From: Alligator mississippiensis
Taxonomy: Eukaryota > Chordata > Crocodylia > Alligatoridae
Assembly (NCBI RefSeq): GCF_030867095.1
Contig: NC_081824.1
Coordinates: 351,638,203 to 351,702,202, forward strand
Length of the DNA: 64,000 nucleotides
Direction of reading: 5' to 3'
Shown: in pieces, positions 39,636 through 50,641 of the stretch
Layout of the letters: every line of letters begins with the position of its first letter
How positions within the stretch are numbered: position 1 is the stretch's first letter
Program-made: the position numbers and the translations under genes
The notes under the pieces: generated by a model
Seen by the model: the letters and a program-made list of their open reading frames with translations, nothing else
Told to the model about the DNA's origin: nothing
Database searches by the model: none

Positions 39636-40170
39636 CATGGGCAGATCTAGGATTTTGAAAAGGGGGATGCAGATGGTGTGTCCCATCATCGCATATAATA
39701 CAACACATTTTTCTCTATAAGATTTAGTAATATGCTAGGCAGGCTAGCCCTATATTATTCAGTTTAAGAACAAAGCAAAAACAAATATAACCACAGGATG
39801 TAGACTAATTTGCTAGATTATATATAAAGTTTAAAAACAATGAACTAGGCAAAACTGAGTCAAAAGAATCAAAAAGATATTGTCTTATAAGCAGGGATTC
39901 TGGTTTTCTCTGATAAAAACAAAATCCCCAATTTTTGGATTAAAAAAAGTAACCCCAAATCCACATTTTTCTATGATTAAAATGAAACACCACTATAATG
40001 ACTGTACTCATTGTAGTTAAATGTATGTTTCTTATTCATAAAACCAAATCTAGCCATCTTGAGTGCCCTGATATAGTGCTTGCAATGCTGCACTGTCAGT
40101 CACTACACATTAAGTTATTATCACACCTAAGTTAAGGTTTTTAGCAAAAGCTAAAAACAGACTGGAGGAC
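39636..40170 (+). repeat. Long interspersed repeat, copy A
   Basis: This aligns collinearly with 51834-52280: shared AGGATTTTGAAAAG start, ATATTATTCAGTTTAAGA-like block, AAACCAAATCTAGC, and ACCTAAGTTAAGGT at the end. Copy A also contains an extra roughly 105-bp segment (39893-39999) that copy B lacks at this place. Family not recognised; no protein frame. Confidence 0.6.
39893..39999 (+). mobile_element. About 110-bp AT-rich repeat inserted in repeat copy A
   Basis: Begins CAGGGATTCTGGTTTTCTCT and ends AAATGAAACACCACTATA. Comparison with 51834-52280, where the two flanks are adjacent, indicates that it inserted into copy A. Copies with tetranucleotide or TA tails occur elsewhere in the window. 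Confidence 0.65.
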
Positions 40171-40282
40171 TGTGAAATAGAAGAGAGGCATTACCAGGAA
40201 TAGCTAACAGCAAAATAGTAGAAAAAGGGTAGTTTAAATAATGGAACAGCAAGACCAGGATAGAGGATGTTAACACATCCCC

Positions 40283-40353
40283 ATCGGGTAGGGGGCTGGA
40301 CTCAATGATCTTCTGAGGTCCCTTCCAGCCCTAATGTCTATGAAATCTATGAA
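40283..40353 (+). mobile_element. CR1 LINE 3' tail fragment
   Basis: GGGGGCTGGACTCAATGATC, then GAGGTCCCTTCCAGCCCTAA, then TCTATGAAATCTATGAAA: the conserved CR1 3' end with its terminal short repeat. The body is missing. Confidence 0.88.
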
Positions 40354-40593
40354 ACACCTGTGGAGAGGATAGAGATTAGCTGGAATCGGGGAGCTGATAA
40401 TGAGCCATGAAGTTAACTAACTCTCTCAGCACTGCCTGAATAGAAATGTCACTGGCCCTTCCAGGCAGTTGCTTTTAAAGTTGAGGTGCAACAGGAATCA
40501 AAAGAGGATGCAACTGTATCACTGTGCTCCCTTTAAATCTACTCATGAATCCAATTTCCAAACGAAAAAATCAGCCTGGGTTCAGCCCCAAGG

Positions 40594-40662
40594 AGGTTTT
40601 TTTGTTTGTTTGTTTATTTGGTTGGTTTTTGTTGGGTTTTTTTGGGGGTGGGGGAGGGTTGG
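40594..40662. repeat. T/G-rich simple repeat (GTTT-like)
   Basis: An imperfect GTTT/GGTT tract with T and G runs. No other function suggested. Confidence 0.7.
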
Positions 40663-41129
40663 GTTTTTTGCTGGTACAACTCTGCCTACACTGGGGTCTT
40701 TGCTGGCACTGTTTTGTCAGGCAGGGGTGGGACATTTTCACATCCCTAACTAACAAAGCTGTGGGATAAAAACTTGCTGAGTGTAGACTAGGCCTAAATC
40801 TAATTTTCTGAAATGACTTGGCCAACTCTACACTTATGAATTTACCTGTTGTAGTTATTTATTTGAAGGTGTTATGTATTTCACTGTCCGAGCTTGTTGA
40901 AACCTCTAGTGTTTAATGATTATATAAATAGTAAGCACTTGTACAGCAATATAACTTTGTGCATGCCAGAAGGTATTGCTCCTATTGCTACATTAGTATA
41001 ATTGTGCCAACCAAATCTTCCTAGTATAGACAGGGCCTTAGGTATGTCAGCCAGATATTCAAAGATATTGACATAAAGATGCAGACAAGCTCCATATAAG
41101 ATTCTCAAAAGCCCCTAATCTGGGTAGGT

Positions 41130-41226
41130 TTCATAGATTTCATAAACATTAGGGCTGGAAGGGACCTCACAAGATCATCAAGTCCAGCCCCCTGCCCAAA
41201 GGGTAGGAAGTCAGCTGGGGTCAGGT
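41130..41226 (-). mobile_element. CR1 LINE 3' tail fragment (minus strand)
   Basis: Minus-strand CR1 end: TTCATAGATTTCATAAACAT, then AGGGCTGGAAGGGACCTCAC and AGTCCAGCCCCCTGCCC. It is inverted relative to the fragment at 40283 and lies about 780 bp from it. Confidence 0.88.
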
Positions 41227-41748
41227 GCCTAAAGGCTTGTTTTCAGGGGCAATCTAGGATATGAATTGATGGTTAGCTAGCTACTCCACATTACCTCACT
41301 GTGGGGATGCTCTTAGCACATATTAGGAGTGTCTTAGTCCAAGATGTTGTATTCTGCTTTGGAAGCTACCTCACACTTACTATGTAGACAAAGAATTAGA
41401 GCAGGATAGCTAATGTTCAGTAAGTTAATATACTAGTATATTGCAGACTAACTTTCCTATGTAGATGTGCCCTTGCTTTAATTAAAATCCAGGCACAGTT
41501 TTGCAGGTGTGAGCTGTGTCTGCAAGTACTGGTATCCCTATGCTGGTAAGGGGCCCCTGGTATAGAAATGGCCTTGGGCTCTTGGGCAAGATATGGTTAA
41601 ATGCACCATGTACTATGGTAAACTGTGACTGGATAAGAGTAGGGCATATAGCAGAATCAAACTGAACAGGCAGTCATGAATGCATATGTTTATGTAAGGT
41701 AGAGTTTGCCATGAGTGCGGTTATAGTATCCCAGTATTCTTTGCATTC

Positions 41749-42123
41749 CTAGGTCCCAGGGCTGGTCCAACCATTAGGCGAACTAGGCAGTCACCTAAGG
41801 TGCCAAAATTTGGGGGGCGCCAAAATTATATGTATCACAAAATAACAGGAGCATTATTCTAAATAACAGCCCTGGCTAGCTGTGGCTCCACCTTGGTCTA
41901 AGACCTTTGGTTTGGTAAAGGGAGAAAGATCTCTGAAAAGATTTCAGAGGAAAGATCACTAGAATTGTGACTCCTACCTTTTCAGCTCTCAAGCAGACTT
42001 ATGACAAGAGCATACCACTAGCAACATTATCCTAATTTTCCTCTATATTGCAAGTGATGGGGGCGCCGAGGTACACAGTTCGCCTAGGGCACCAATTACC
42101 CTTGGACTGGCCCTGCTATGTCC
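41749..42123. mobile_element. hAT-like DNA transposon, 359 bp
   Basis: The element is 41757-42115. Start CAGGGCTGGTCCAAC matches the inverted end CAGGGCCAGTCCAAG. Flanking 8-mers CTAGGTCC (41749-41756) and CTATGTCC (42116-42123) agree at 7 of 8. A subterminal GGCGCC palindrome sits near both ends (about 41816 and 42062). No transposase frame. Confidence 0.85.
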
Positions 42124-43845
42124 CCTACTAAAATGTAGGATAACTCAGTTTGGGAATTCTAGAGGAGATTAACCAGAAGTCCCCAACATCAACTGTCATA
42201 AATCAACCACATAGCATTCATGAGAATCACCAGGAAAACTTATTTTGGGGAAAATATCACCATTTTCCAACCACAAAGACAGAAGTCTAGAGGTCCTTAA
42301 GTTGCTACTCACTGATCAGCACCATATTCAGACCATGTGTCTGGCTTCCTACTGCTAAATGTACAATCCCTTGCAATCTCACCCACATAATTGAGCAATT
42401 GCAACTCATGCTGCAACAGGACCAGCAGCCACATGCTGAAATTGCCAATTTTGTTGTGTAACTCTTAATGCCCAATTCCAGCAAGCTACCAGAAGATGAG
42501 GATAAGGATAAGGCAGGGGATCTACATGCAACTGTCAGTGATGGAGGCTGGGTTACTCTGGGACCAAGTGTAGACTGCTGACTACCAGCTCTGGGCTTGA
42601 AAAAAGCCAAACGAGGGGAGAAGAGCATGCTGCAGCTCTAGGGGCAGTAGGGGCAGAACAACTTCTGGATAAAAGACCATTTTCCTGGAATCTGCAGAGC
42701 CAGCCTCAGAGTTGCAGAGATAGGTGATCCACATGAGTCCCTTTGATTCTGGAGAGGCAAGTGGCAATACCTATCTGGAAGCTAACAACCTCCAGTGGAC
42801 AATCTGTTTGTAAGTAAACCAGTTTAATTGACTGTGGCAAGTTTATACCTGATGCTGTGGTGCATGAGGCAGTCGTAAAAAGGTGCTGGCCCCACATTTC
42901 TTGAGGGTTTTTAATACCCAAGAGATTATTGGTGGCTTTGCACACCTGGGTTTCTCTAATTACAGAAAGGTGGTAAAGCACACGTTCCAGTTTTTTACTT
43001 CCTCCTGCCTGAAGGCTTGGAGTTCATTAATAGGAGGGGTGTTTTTCTCCCATGTGCATCAGTACATGGTTGCTTCCTGTGGGAGATTCATGCATATCAG
43101 TGCAGAGTGGTATGGACAATTTTCAATAGTTCTACGTTGGTTTCCCTGATGAGGAACAGAAAGTTTGCCAGTATTGGTTGCACCATAGAATTCAGTGGTG
43201 TTACCAGCCCCCTGCTGATACTTGGTGACCCTGCCTACCCACAGCTGCTGTTGCTCATGAAAACTTAAGGGACTTTGACCAGGGGACCAGGAAGAAACTG
43301 TTTAACTACTGATTGAACAGCTGTAGGATGACAGCTGTATGTGCCTTTGGGCAGCTGCAGGCCAGATAGTACATACCCAGTGTCTAGGTGGAGGCTATCA
43401 AGTAATACCTACCTCAGATTTCAATGATATGTTATATTTTGCACATCTGTGAGAGCACAGGCCAGGGTCTTGGTGAGAGTTGCATGGTAGACATAGAAAG
43501 ACTGGCCCAGTCAAAAGCATGACTGATTGGCAAGTGACAACCAGCAAGGGTATCTCATTTTGTGGGGTGTGGGCCATCTACTTTAAGCCAAATGTGGGAA
43601 TGTGACTGTATGTTACTGGAGCTCTTGCAATACAACTACTGCAGTCCATTTGCATGAATGCAACCTTGGGATGAGAGAGTTCTCTAAATCCAATCTGCAT
43701 GCTTTTTCTTCTATATAACACCTGGATTTACTGGCCTTACTGCACACACAAGCCCTGCAGGGACTCAAGCAGCACGGGCATCTTTGCTTTTCTGCTGCTC
43801 CTCATACTTACTGCTAGCTTTAAGTAGCCATCTCCCTATTTTTAA
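42124..43845. other. Intergenic sequence, no gene seen
   Basis: Unique-looking sequence upstream of the CR1. Short open frames lack recognisable domains. Confidence 0.5.
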
Positions 43846-45084
43846 GTCTTTGAAAAAATTATCAAGGCTTACATTTGTGAGAGCCCGGCAGGACAAATTA
43901 TGCTGAGGGGAAATCAGCACGGGTTCGTGGCAGGCAGATCGTGCCTGACCAATCTAGTTTCTTTTTATGACCAGGTTACGAAACGCCTGGGCACAGGAGG
44001 AGGGGTGGATGTCGTATACTTAGACTTCAGGAAGGCCTTCGATACGGTATCCCACCCCATACTGGTGAACAAGTTAAGAGGCTGTGACTTGGATGACTAC
44101 ACAGTCCGGTGGGTGGCGAATTGGCTGGAGGGTCGCACCCAGAGAGTCGTGGTGGATGGGTCGGTTTCGACCTGGAAGGGTGTGGGCAGTGGGGTCCCGC
44201 AGGGTTCGGTCCTTGGACCGATACTCTTTAATGTCTTCATCAGTGACTTGGACGAGGGAGTGAAATGTACTCTGTCCAAGTTTGCAGATGACACAAAGCT
44301 ATGGGGAGATGTGGACACGCCGGAGGGCAGGGAACAGCTGCAAGCAGATCTGGACAGGTTGGACAAGTGGGCAGAAAACAACAGGATGCAGTTCAACAAG
44401 GAGAAATGCAAAGTGCTGCACCTAGGGAGGAAAAATGTCCAGCACACCTACAGCCTAGGGAATGACCTGCTGGGTGGCACGGAAGTGGAAAAGGATCTCG
44501 GAGTCCTAGTGGACTCCAAGATGAACATGAGTCGGCAGTGTGACGAAGCCATCAAAAAAGCCAATGGCACTTTATTGTGCATCAGCAGATGCATGACGAA
44601 TAGGTCCAAGGAGGTGATACTTCCCCTCTATCAGGCGCTGGTCAGACCGCAGTTGGAGTACTGCTTGCAATTCTGGGCACCGCAATTCAAGAGGGATGCG
44701 GATAACCTGGAGAGGGTCCAGAGAAGGGCCACTCATATGGTTAAGGGCCTACAGACCAAGCCCTACGAGGAGAGACTAGAGAAACTGGATCTTTTCAGCC
44801 TCCGCAAGAGAAGGTTGAGAGGCGACCTTGTGGCTGCCTATAAGTTCATCACGGGGGCACAGAAGGGAATTGGTGAGTATTTATTCACCAAGGCGCCCCC
44901 AGGGGTCACAAGAAATAATGGCCACAAGCTAGCAGAGAGCAGATTTAGATTGGACATTAGGAAGAACTTCTTCACAGTTCGAGTGCCCAGGGTCTGGAAC
45001 GGGCTCCCAAGGGAGGTGGTGCTCTCCCCTACCCTGGGGGTCTTCAAGAGGAGGTTAGATGAGCATCTAGCTGGGGTCATCTAG
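43846..45084 (+). CDS. CR1 ORF2 fragment: reverse transcriptase C-terminal two thirds
   Basis: An open frame of about 412 codons without internal stops; a conventional methionine occurs only at 43900, and there is no real translation start. Reverse-transcriptase motifs appear in order: QHGFVAGRSC, the first catalytic aspartate in VVYLDFRKAFD, GVPQGSVLGPILFNVFI, and FADDTKL with the catalytic aspartate pair. The C-terminal LINE region PRVWNGLPREVV follows. Upstream endonuclease domain and ORF1 are absent because of 5' truncation. The intact frame suggests a fairly young insertion, though age needs comparison with a consensus. It serves element replication, not the host. Confidence 0.9.
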   Translation, partial: VFEKIIKAYICESPAGQIMLRGNQHGFVAGRSCLTNLVSFYDQVTKRLGTGGGVDVVYLDFRKAFDTVSHPILVNKLRGCDLDDYTVRWVANWLEGRTQRVVVDGSVSTWKGVGSGVPQGSVLGPILFNVFISDLDEGVKCTLSKFADDTKLWGDVDTPEGREQLQADLDRLDKWAENNRMQFNKEKCKVLHLGRKNVQHTYSLGNDLLGGTEVEKDLGVLVDSKMNMSRQCDEAIKKANGTLLCISRCMTNRSKEVILPLYQALVRPQLEYCLQFWAPQFKRDADNLERVQRRATHMVKGLQTKPYEERLEKLDLFSLRKRRLRGDLVAAYKFITGAQKGIGEYLFTKAPPGVTRNNGHKLAESRFRLDIRKNFFTVRVPRVWNGLPREVVLSPTLGVFKRRLDEHLAGVI

Positions 45085-45172
45085 ACCCAGCACTCTTTCC
45101 TGCTTATGCAGGGGGTTGGACTCGATGATCTATTGAGGTCCCTTCTGACCCTAACATCTATGAATCTATTGT
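43846..45172 (+). mobile_element. CR1 LINE, 5'-truncated, with readable reverse transcriptase
   Basis: The element begins abruptly within ORF2 (GTCTTTGAAAAAATTATC, protein VFEKIIK) and runs through the ORF stop at 45082-45084 to a CR1 3' tail: GGGGGTTGGACTCGATGATC, then GAGGTCCCTTCTGACCC, then ATCTATGAATCTATTG. A T-rich run follows at 45180. The missing 5' portion (ORF1, endonuclease, first part of RT) is the usual result of incomplete reverse transcription, so it cannot move alone. Confidence 0.92.
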
Positions 45173-45866
45173 GATGCCCTTTTTTTTTCTTTTTTTTTTT
45201 TGCTGTGCATGAAGTACCTATATTTGCTGGCACAGCTTAGCTTGTGTGCACTGGGTGACTGCAGGGCAATACTATCAAATGGAGGCTGCTTTGAGATCTG
45301 ATAGTAGAGAAAAGAGCTGACCAACAGGATTCAGGCATGAATGAGATAGGGAGCTATGCAGAAGTTCAAAAATAGCTAAATGTTGTGTAACATAGGTGGA
45401 CCTCAGCAGTCTTCAGTCATTTACTTGCAGGCAATGGTCAGAACTGAGATGGAGGGATCTTGGCTGCCCACTGTAAGTACAAGTTTCTCGAGGGCTGGAA
45501 TAACGGAGCTCCAAACTGACAAATTGGATGGGTCAAAGCAGCTTGGTTTCTGGAAAGCACTGTCCTTCCGGACCACCCTAGAGTAGCAGTGGCTGGTAAT
45601 GGTGTTACACACAGGCTGTTTTAACTTTTCAGAGGGTGCAGCATGGGTCATTTATCTGCCAAGGTCAAGTAGAATTGGCTGGGGGGACATGTACAGTGCA
45701 AGAGGTGGCCAAGCAAAAGCATTTGCTCATCTGTTCACTATGGATGACTGCCTAGACAGAACTTCTACTCACAAGTGTTTCATTTATTGCTCAAACCAGA
45801 TGCTTCTTTGGATCAGGCCCAGAGTCTCCCTGATTACTGCAATGGCATCTCTGGGTATACTTATAC
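45173..45866. other. Intergenic sequence, no gene seen
   Basis: T run at 45180-45201 just after the CR1 end. No gene-like frame. Confidence 0.5.
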
Positions 45867-46294
45867 CAGGGGCAGGCAATTATTTTGGCTGGAGGGCCAC
45901 TTGCCAAGTTTTGGCAAGCTGTCAAGGGCTGCATGAGTAGCCCTGCCCCTTGACAGATGCCCCACCCCCTGGTCACCATCTTGTGACTGGAAGTCCTGCT
46001 CCCTAACCCCTGACCTTTACTATCAGAAGTCCCTCCCCTTACCCCCAGACATACTTCTTTCAGCAACGGGTTTTGCCACCTCAGAACCAGAAAAACACCA
46101 AATTACATTCTAAAAATCGAACATCTACAACATTCATTAATTTGATTTAAAAAAATATTTTTGTCCTGATTTACATGTGTTTACATGTGTTTGCACATAG
46201 AGGTGATTGCACAATAGCTTAAAATGTCAAGCCATTCTGTCTTGGTGGGCCACATTGGCCCACTGGTTGCATTTTTCCTGCTCCTCGTTTATAC
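45859..46294. mobile_element. hAT-like element, first segment of a duplicated locus
   Basis: Starts CAGGGGCAGGCAATTATTTT at 45867 and ends ...CCTGCTCCTC at 46286, an inverted match to the start. Flanks ACTTATAC (45859-45866) and GTTTATAC (46287-46294) agree at 6 of 8. The same terminal sequence and flank recur 1,435 bp downstream (47721/47722). Confidence 0.6.
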
Positions 46295-46372
46295 AGTGCA
46301 AAGCAGCACTGTGCTGAGACATGCTGTCACTCTCAAGACATGCAATGTTTGCTTACTCCTGAACTCTTGTAT

Positions 46373-46690
46373 ATTGTGGGGGGGGTGAGGGGCATGGAGG
46401 GTGGGTATAGGTTTGTGGGGGCCTGTGGGGGTATGTGCAGTGTGGGGGAGGGTGTGGAGGTTTTGTGAGAGCGTGGATAGGTATGGGGTGTGTGTGTGTG
46501 GGGTGAGGGAGCATGTGGGTGTCTGTGTAAATAATTATGTAGGGTGTGGGTGGGCATGGGGTTTGTGGGAGTTTGAGAGGGTGGCCAGGGTGTGTGAGGG
46601 GTGTGGGTGTGGGGATCTGCATGTATGGCTGTGCAAGGGGGGGTATGGGTGCATGTGTATGGTGGGGTGTGCATGTGGGACTTGCCCTAT
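46373..46690 (+). repeat. G-rich GTGTGGGG-type degenerate minisatellite
   Basis: About 300 bases with almost no C on the + strand, made of variants of GTGTGGGGGTGTG and GGTGTGGGTGGG. Many runs of three or more G make G-quadruplex formation plausible. A TATATATACACACA microsatellite follows at 46698-46722. Confidence 0.75.
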
Positions 46691-47454
46691 GAACACACAT
46701 ATATATATACACACATACACTGTCCCTCCTTCATTATTCTCTCTGTCTCTCTCTTCCCCATCTTCCCTCTCTCCTGCATTGCACAGATGGGTGCATGCAC
46801 ACAAACACCCACCTCCCCTCCTGCTCCTGGTTCTGGGATACCAGTGTGGGCCCTGTACTCCCACGATCTGACAATGAAGCTGGGAGCCACATAGTGTTGG
46901 AATAGCCAGTGGCGGGCAGGAAAGTGGGGAAATGGCAGCTACAGGTGGGGGGTGGTGAATGGGAGTGAGCGGGTATGTGGGAATGCAGTGACAGCTGGGT
47001 GGGGGAGTGGGGCCTACACCGGAGCCCCAGGGCCAGTGCAGTGGGCCCAGAGTGGGGTGGCAGGAGTACATATGCACAGGGCCCAGGCCAGCAGGGAATC
47101 TGGAGCCAGGCCAGCTCTCCCCTCTCCCTGCTGGTGCAGCCTGGCTTGGCTCCATAGAGCCCCGGCCAGCCTGGACCTCATGCTGCTGCCGTCCCCCCAG
47201 GCCCTGCTGGCACTGGCCCTGGGACACCAATGTGGGCCTCACACTCCCGCCCAGCTGCCACTACTCCTGCACACTCTCTCGCTTCTACTTTCCACCTCCG
47301 GCCACCGCTTTCACCTCCTTCCTGCCAGCTGCCACAGCGCTCCAGCACCACATGGTTCCTGGCTGCATGGCCACAACTGCAGGACTCGGCAGGAACTGGC
47401 CCAGCCCCAAGGACTGGAGTGATTGCCTGCAGTCCTTCCCCGCCTCTCCCGCCG

Positions 47455-47471
47455 CCCCCCCCCCCCCCCCC
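47455..47471 (+). repeat. Poly-C run (17 bases)
   Basis: Seventeen C, interrupted by GT, then seven more C. It lies in a GC-rich block (46800-47620) that has no supportable gene. Confidence 0.9.
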
Positions 47472-48164
47472 GTCCCCCCCAATCTGAACTTCTCTGTCTG
47501 GCAGAGGGAGGGAGGAACAGCCTCAGGGTCTCAGGCCAGAAGCCTCTGCTAAGCAGAGGCTTCTGGTTGGGGGTGGTTTGGGGTGTGGCAGGGCCTGGCT
47601 GGCCTTGCTGCTGGGCTGCAGATGAATATTAATTTTCTAAATTTTTTAGGGGCCCTGCAGGCCAGACTGAATGGCTTGGTAGGCCACATCTGGCCCGCTG
47701 GTTGTATTTTGCCTGCTCCTGGTTTATACAGTGCAAGGCAGCACTGTGCTGAGACATGCTGTCACTCCCAAGATGCACGATATTTGCTCACTCTTGAACT
47801 GAAAGCAGCATGGTCATTTAGCATAGTACTGCATACATGCCATTAAGTTCTGCCTAGCAGGGGTTGGCAGCATATGGGTGTGGACACTAGTTTGTATTTA
47901 TTTGCCTGTGGTTCTTACTGCAGCAGAAGGAAATGCTGTTTCTTACTGCTCATGCTGCGCTAATATGCTCCCAGGGGCTCTGTAACAGGGAGCCAGAGTC
48001 TCCTGTTACTATAGGGGGATGCTGCTACAGATTAGTCTTGGTGGGGGCCATGAATGCCACATGTCCCTGGAGGCTGGGGGGGCATGGCAAGTTCCCACAG
48101 GTGGCAGTGCTGGCAGCAGCAAGTGAGGAGCACCCGCTGACAGCCATGTTGGGGGTGAGTGGGG

Positions 48165-48409
48165 GGTGGTGAGCACCGACCGGTGGTTGGCAATCACCTG
48201 CAGATGCCAGTGGCAGCATTGGCAGCCAGCAGTGGCAATTGTGGACCACCCGCAGACACCACCAGCAGTGTTGGCGGCGGGGGGAGAGGGGTGGTGATCA
48301 CTGACCAGTGGTTGGCGACCACCCGCAAACACTGCTGGCACTGTCGGCAGCCACCAGTGGTGATTGCGGACCTCCCGCAGACACCACCAGCAGTGTCGGC
48401 AGCACCTTT
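48165..48409. repeat. Minisatellite, 125-bp higher-order period
   Basis: Units start with GGTGGTGAGCACCGACCGGT (48165) and GGTGGTGATCACTGACCAGT (48290). Each contains two related submotifs of the form CACC(C/T)GCAGA(C/T)(A/G)CC: at 48195 and 48247, and at 48320 and 48372, giving alternating 52- and 73-bp spacing. Open frames across it come from the repeat. Confidence 0.75.
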
Positions 48410-50641
48410 TTGCAAGGGGTGCATTGTCAAGCTCAGGGAGTGACACTCCAACAATGCTTTTGAGGCCAGAGGGGTCAAACAGTGCTGAGGGGTGAGGGAC
48501 CCTGCCAAAGTGATAACTTGTAATATCTATGAGGCCTGGATGGAAGGACTAATCCTTAAGGCAACGGGTGCCCCAGGGGCACAGATGGGACCCGGAGGTC
48601 CCACTTAATGCTTGAGGGGCAAGACTGAGATCAGCTGAGTCTGGGGCAGACATGTGGGATGAGGAATAGAAGAGGTCTTGCTCTGGAACCCTGGGGCAGC
48701 CTCTCTTTTTGTAACCAAATTATTCCATCAAGGCATGACAGGCGAGAAGAAAGGGAGGGTATCCTAAGGGGCAGGAGCTGTGTGGCCATCAGGGGAGTGT
48801 CATGGCTGCCACTGGGGCCCGGTTCCATCACAGGCTTTCACACGATAAGGAATCAGCTACTGCATGACATTCCTCTCTCTTTTTGTGTTTGCCATGCATG
48901 TACCTGGAGAGGGATGTGGCGGGGAGGAGGCTGGGAAGGCATGTACCAGGCCAGTCATTAGGCTGTATGTCTGGAGAGAGTGTGTGTTGAGGGGTGAGGG
49001 GTGGGGTGGGTGAACTTGAGCTGAAAGATGGCATGGGTTCTTTGAACTGGAAGATGGTGGGGGACCAATTTTGACTGTCAATCCATTCCCATTTAAACGT
49101 GACCAAGCACAGCATAAACAGCCAAGGATCCATCGCACTTCAGCATGCAAGAATATCCAAACCAAAAGGGATACATGTTCATTAGTGCTGTCTATACCTC
49201 TGCAACTGATAAGGCCAGTGTCATAAGCAAGAGGCTGTCTGCCAGTTGGCTGTGTGGTGATGGGTTGGATATCACTGGTCTGAAAAACCTCTGTATCATC
49301 TTTTCCACTGGGGCAAATGCAGGGTGCCTGGATAGTGAACAAGATTTGGGTCTCAGTGGGCACATGTATACATTCATTAATGTGCTTTAGGTAATGCATG
49401 CTAAATCTAGTACCTCCATTGTGGCAGTGATGCTTTAATGCTCATTAAAGTAGGCTAATGTGCATTAAAGTGCACATGTAGACGCACCCAGTGTCAGTTA
49501 AAAGCTAAACTAATTTATTAAAATGTCTGTATCTATAGTGGAAATGCAGTGTACATTGGTAAAGGGAATACTTTTGCTGTTATAATCAAACCATCTTCCC
49601 AAATGACATAAGCTCCTACTGACCAAAGCAACATCCACAGAGGAAGTTTAGCCAACAGTTCTGTTGAGAAGGGTGTAAGTTTTTCCCATAGTCCTTTCTG
49701 ATTTAGCCTATGCCAGAAAAACTTACTAGCATGAATCAGGCCTGACTCACCAACATTTTCCTCCAGGTTAAGTTCTGAACCTGCTAATACTCAATCATAT
49801 GCATAACTTTACTCCAGTGTTTTATCTTGTGAGTAAAAGCATGCATGGGCTTAACCCCAACCTCACAGTTTTTCCTAGGATTTTAGATTTCATAAGCATA
49901 GGGATGTTTTGCTAGGCTAGCAGCAATCTTTTCATTCTATTAAAGGGAACACCAGTATTCCCTTACTGTTTTTCTTATGCTGTTGGATGTGAATCATATC
50001 TATATTTCTGTGTGGTACATTGTTTTTGATCCATATAGAGGAGGCAGCTGCCTTGAGGATCATGTTGGGAAGGTTCAACTGTTGATCTTCTTTATGAAAT
50101 CCCACTTGTCACTCTTTTCAACTACTGCTTGCTGTCTCTGGTAGATAATGTTTCTCTGGCAGTAACTGTAATTTTTCCAACAGCTTGCCTGGTACAAAGA
50201 CAAAACCTGATTAAAAATGTGGAGGAAAGAATATAATTTCACTGCTCCTTTTCTCTCATGTAGTTTTTTTTTTGTTTTAAGATGCAGTTTTCCAGTTATT
50301 GCAGTAGGTGTGTTTGGTTTTCCCACAAGCACTGTTTTGAAGAAACAGTCTTTCCAGTGGCAGACAAGCTGGAGAAATGGGGAAAATTCAGAGGCTGTTG
50401 TTTTTCCATTCTGTCTTTGATTGCTACCTTATGGTAGAAATTAAGTAAATAAAAACTAAAGCTAATAATATCATCTCAGTGTAATAAAACTTTGGCTTTG
50501 CTGCCAACAAATTCTTCAGGGGAACATAAAACAAGCTGCAGAGTGTACTAGACTTTGAGTATTGAATGAAAGAAAAAGAAGGAAAGAAACCAATATTACT
50601 GCTAAGTCCTGTTTGGAGGGAAATACCCTCCCCTTGTATAT
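48410..50641. other. Intergenic sequence with repeat relics
   Basis: No gene recognised. Positions 48650-48760 resemble the possible LTR relic at 36600-36740. Positions 49355-49494 have inverted ends (GGGCACATGTATACATTC against GGGTGCGTCTACATGTGC) flanked by CAGTG, suggesting a small DNA element. Confidence 0.45.
49351..49495. mobile_element. Possible small inverted-repeat element
   Basis: GGGCACATGTATACATTCAT near the left and, inverted, GGGTGCGTCTACATGTGCAC near the right bracket a TTAATG/CATTAA-rich interior. CAGTG occurs on both sides. The boundaries are approximate. Confidence 0.45.

Larger units (their letters stand above)
46287..47801. repeat. Flank duplication, 1,435-bp spacing
   Basis: Sequence 46287-46368 (GTTTATACAGTGCAAAGCAG onward to CCTGAACT) recurs at 47722-47801 with few differences. 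Each copy directly follows an element end (CACTGGTTGCATTTTTCCTG; CGCTGGTTGTATTTTGCCTG). The pattern implies tandem duplication of element end plus flank, or a nested insertion. Between the copies lie a G-rich array and a GC-rich block. Confidence 0.7.

Noticed and set aside
46535-47242. Minus-strand 235-residue open frame
   Set aside because: Translates the G-rich minisatellite and adjacent GC-rich block; His/Pro/Thr repetition follows the DNA repeat.
48165-48409. CRISPR-like appearance of repeated units
   Set aside because: Units are contiguous, diverged and without spacers of uniform length; the window is vertebrate nuclear DNA.
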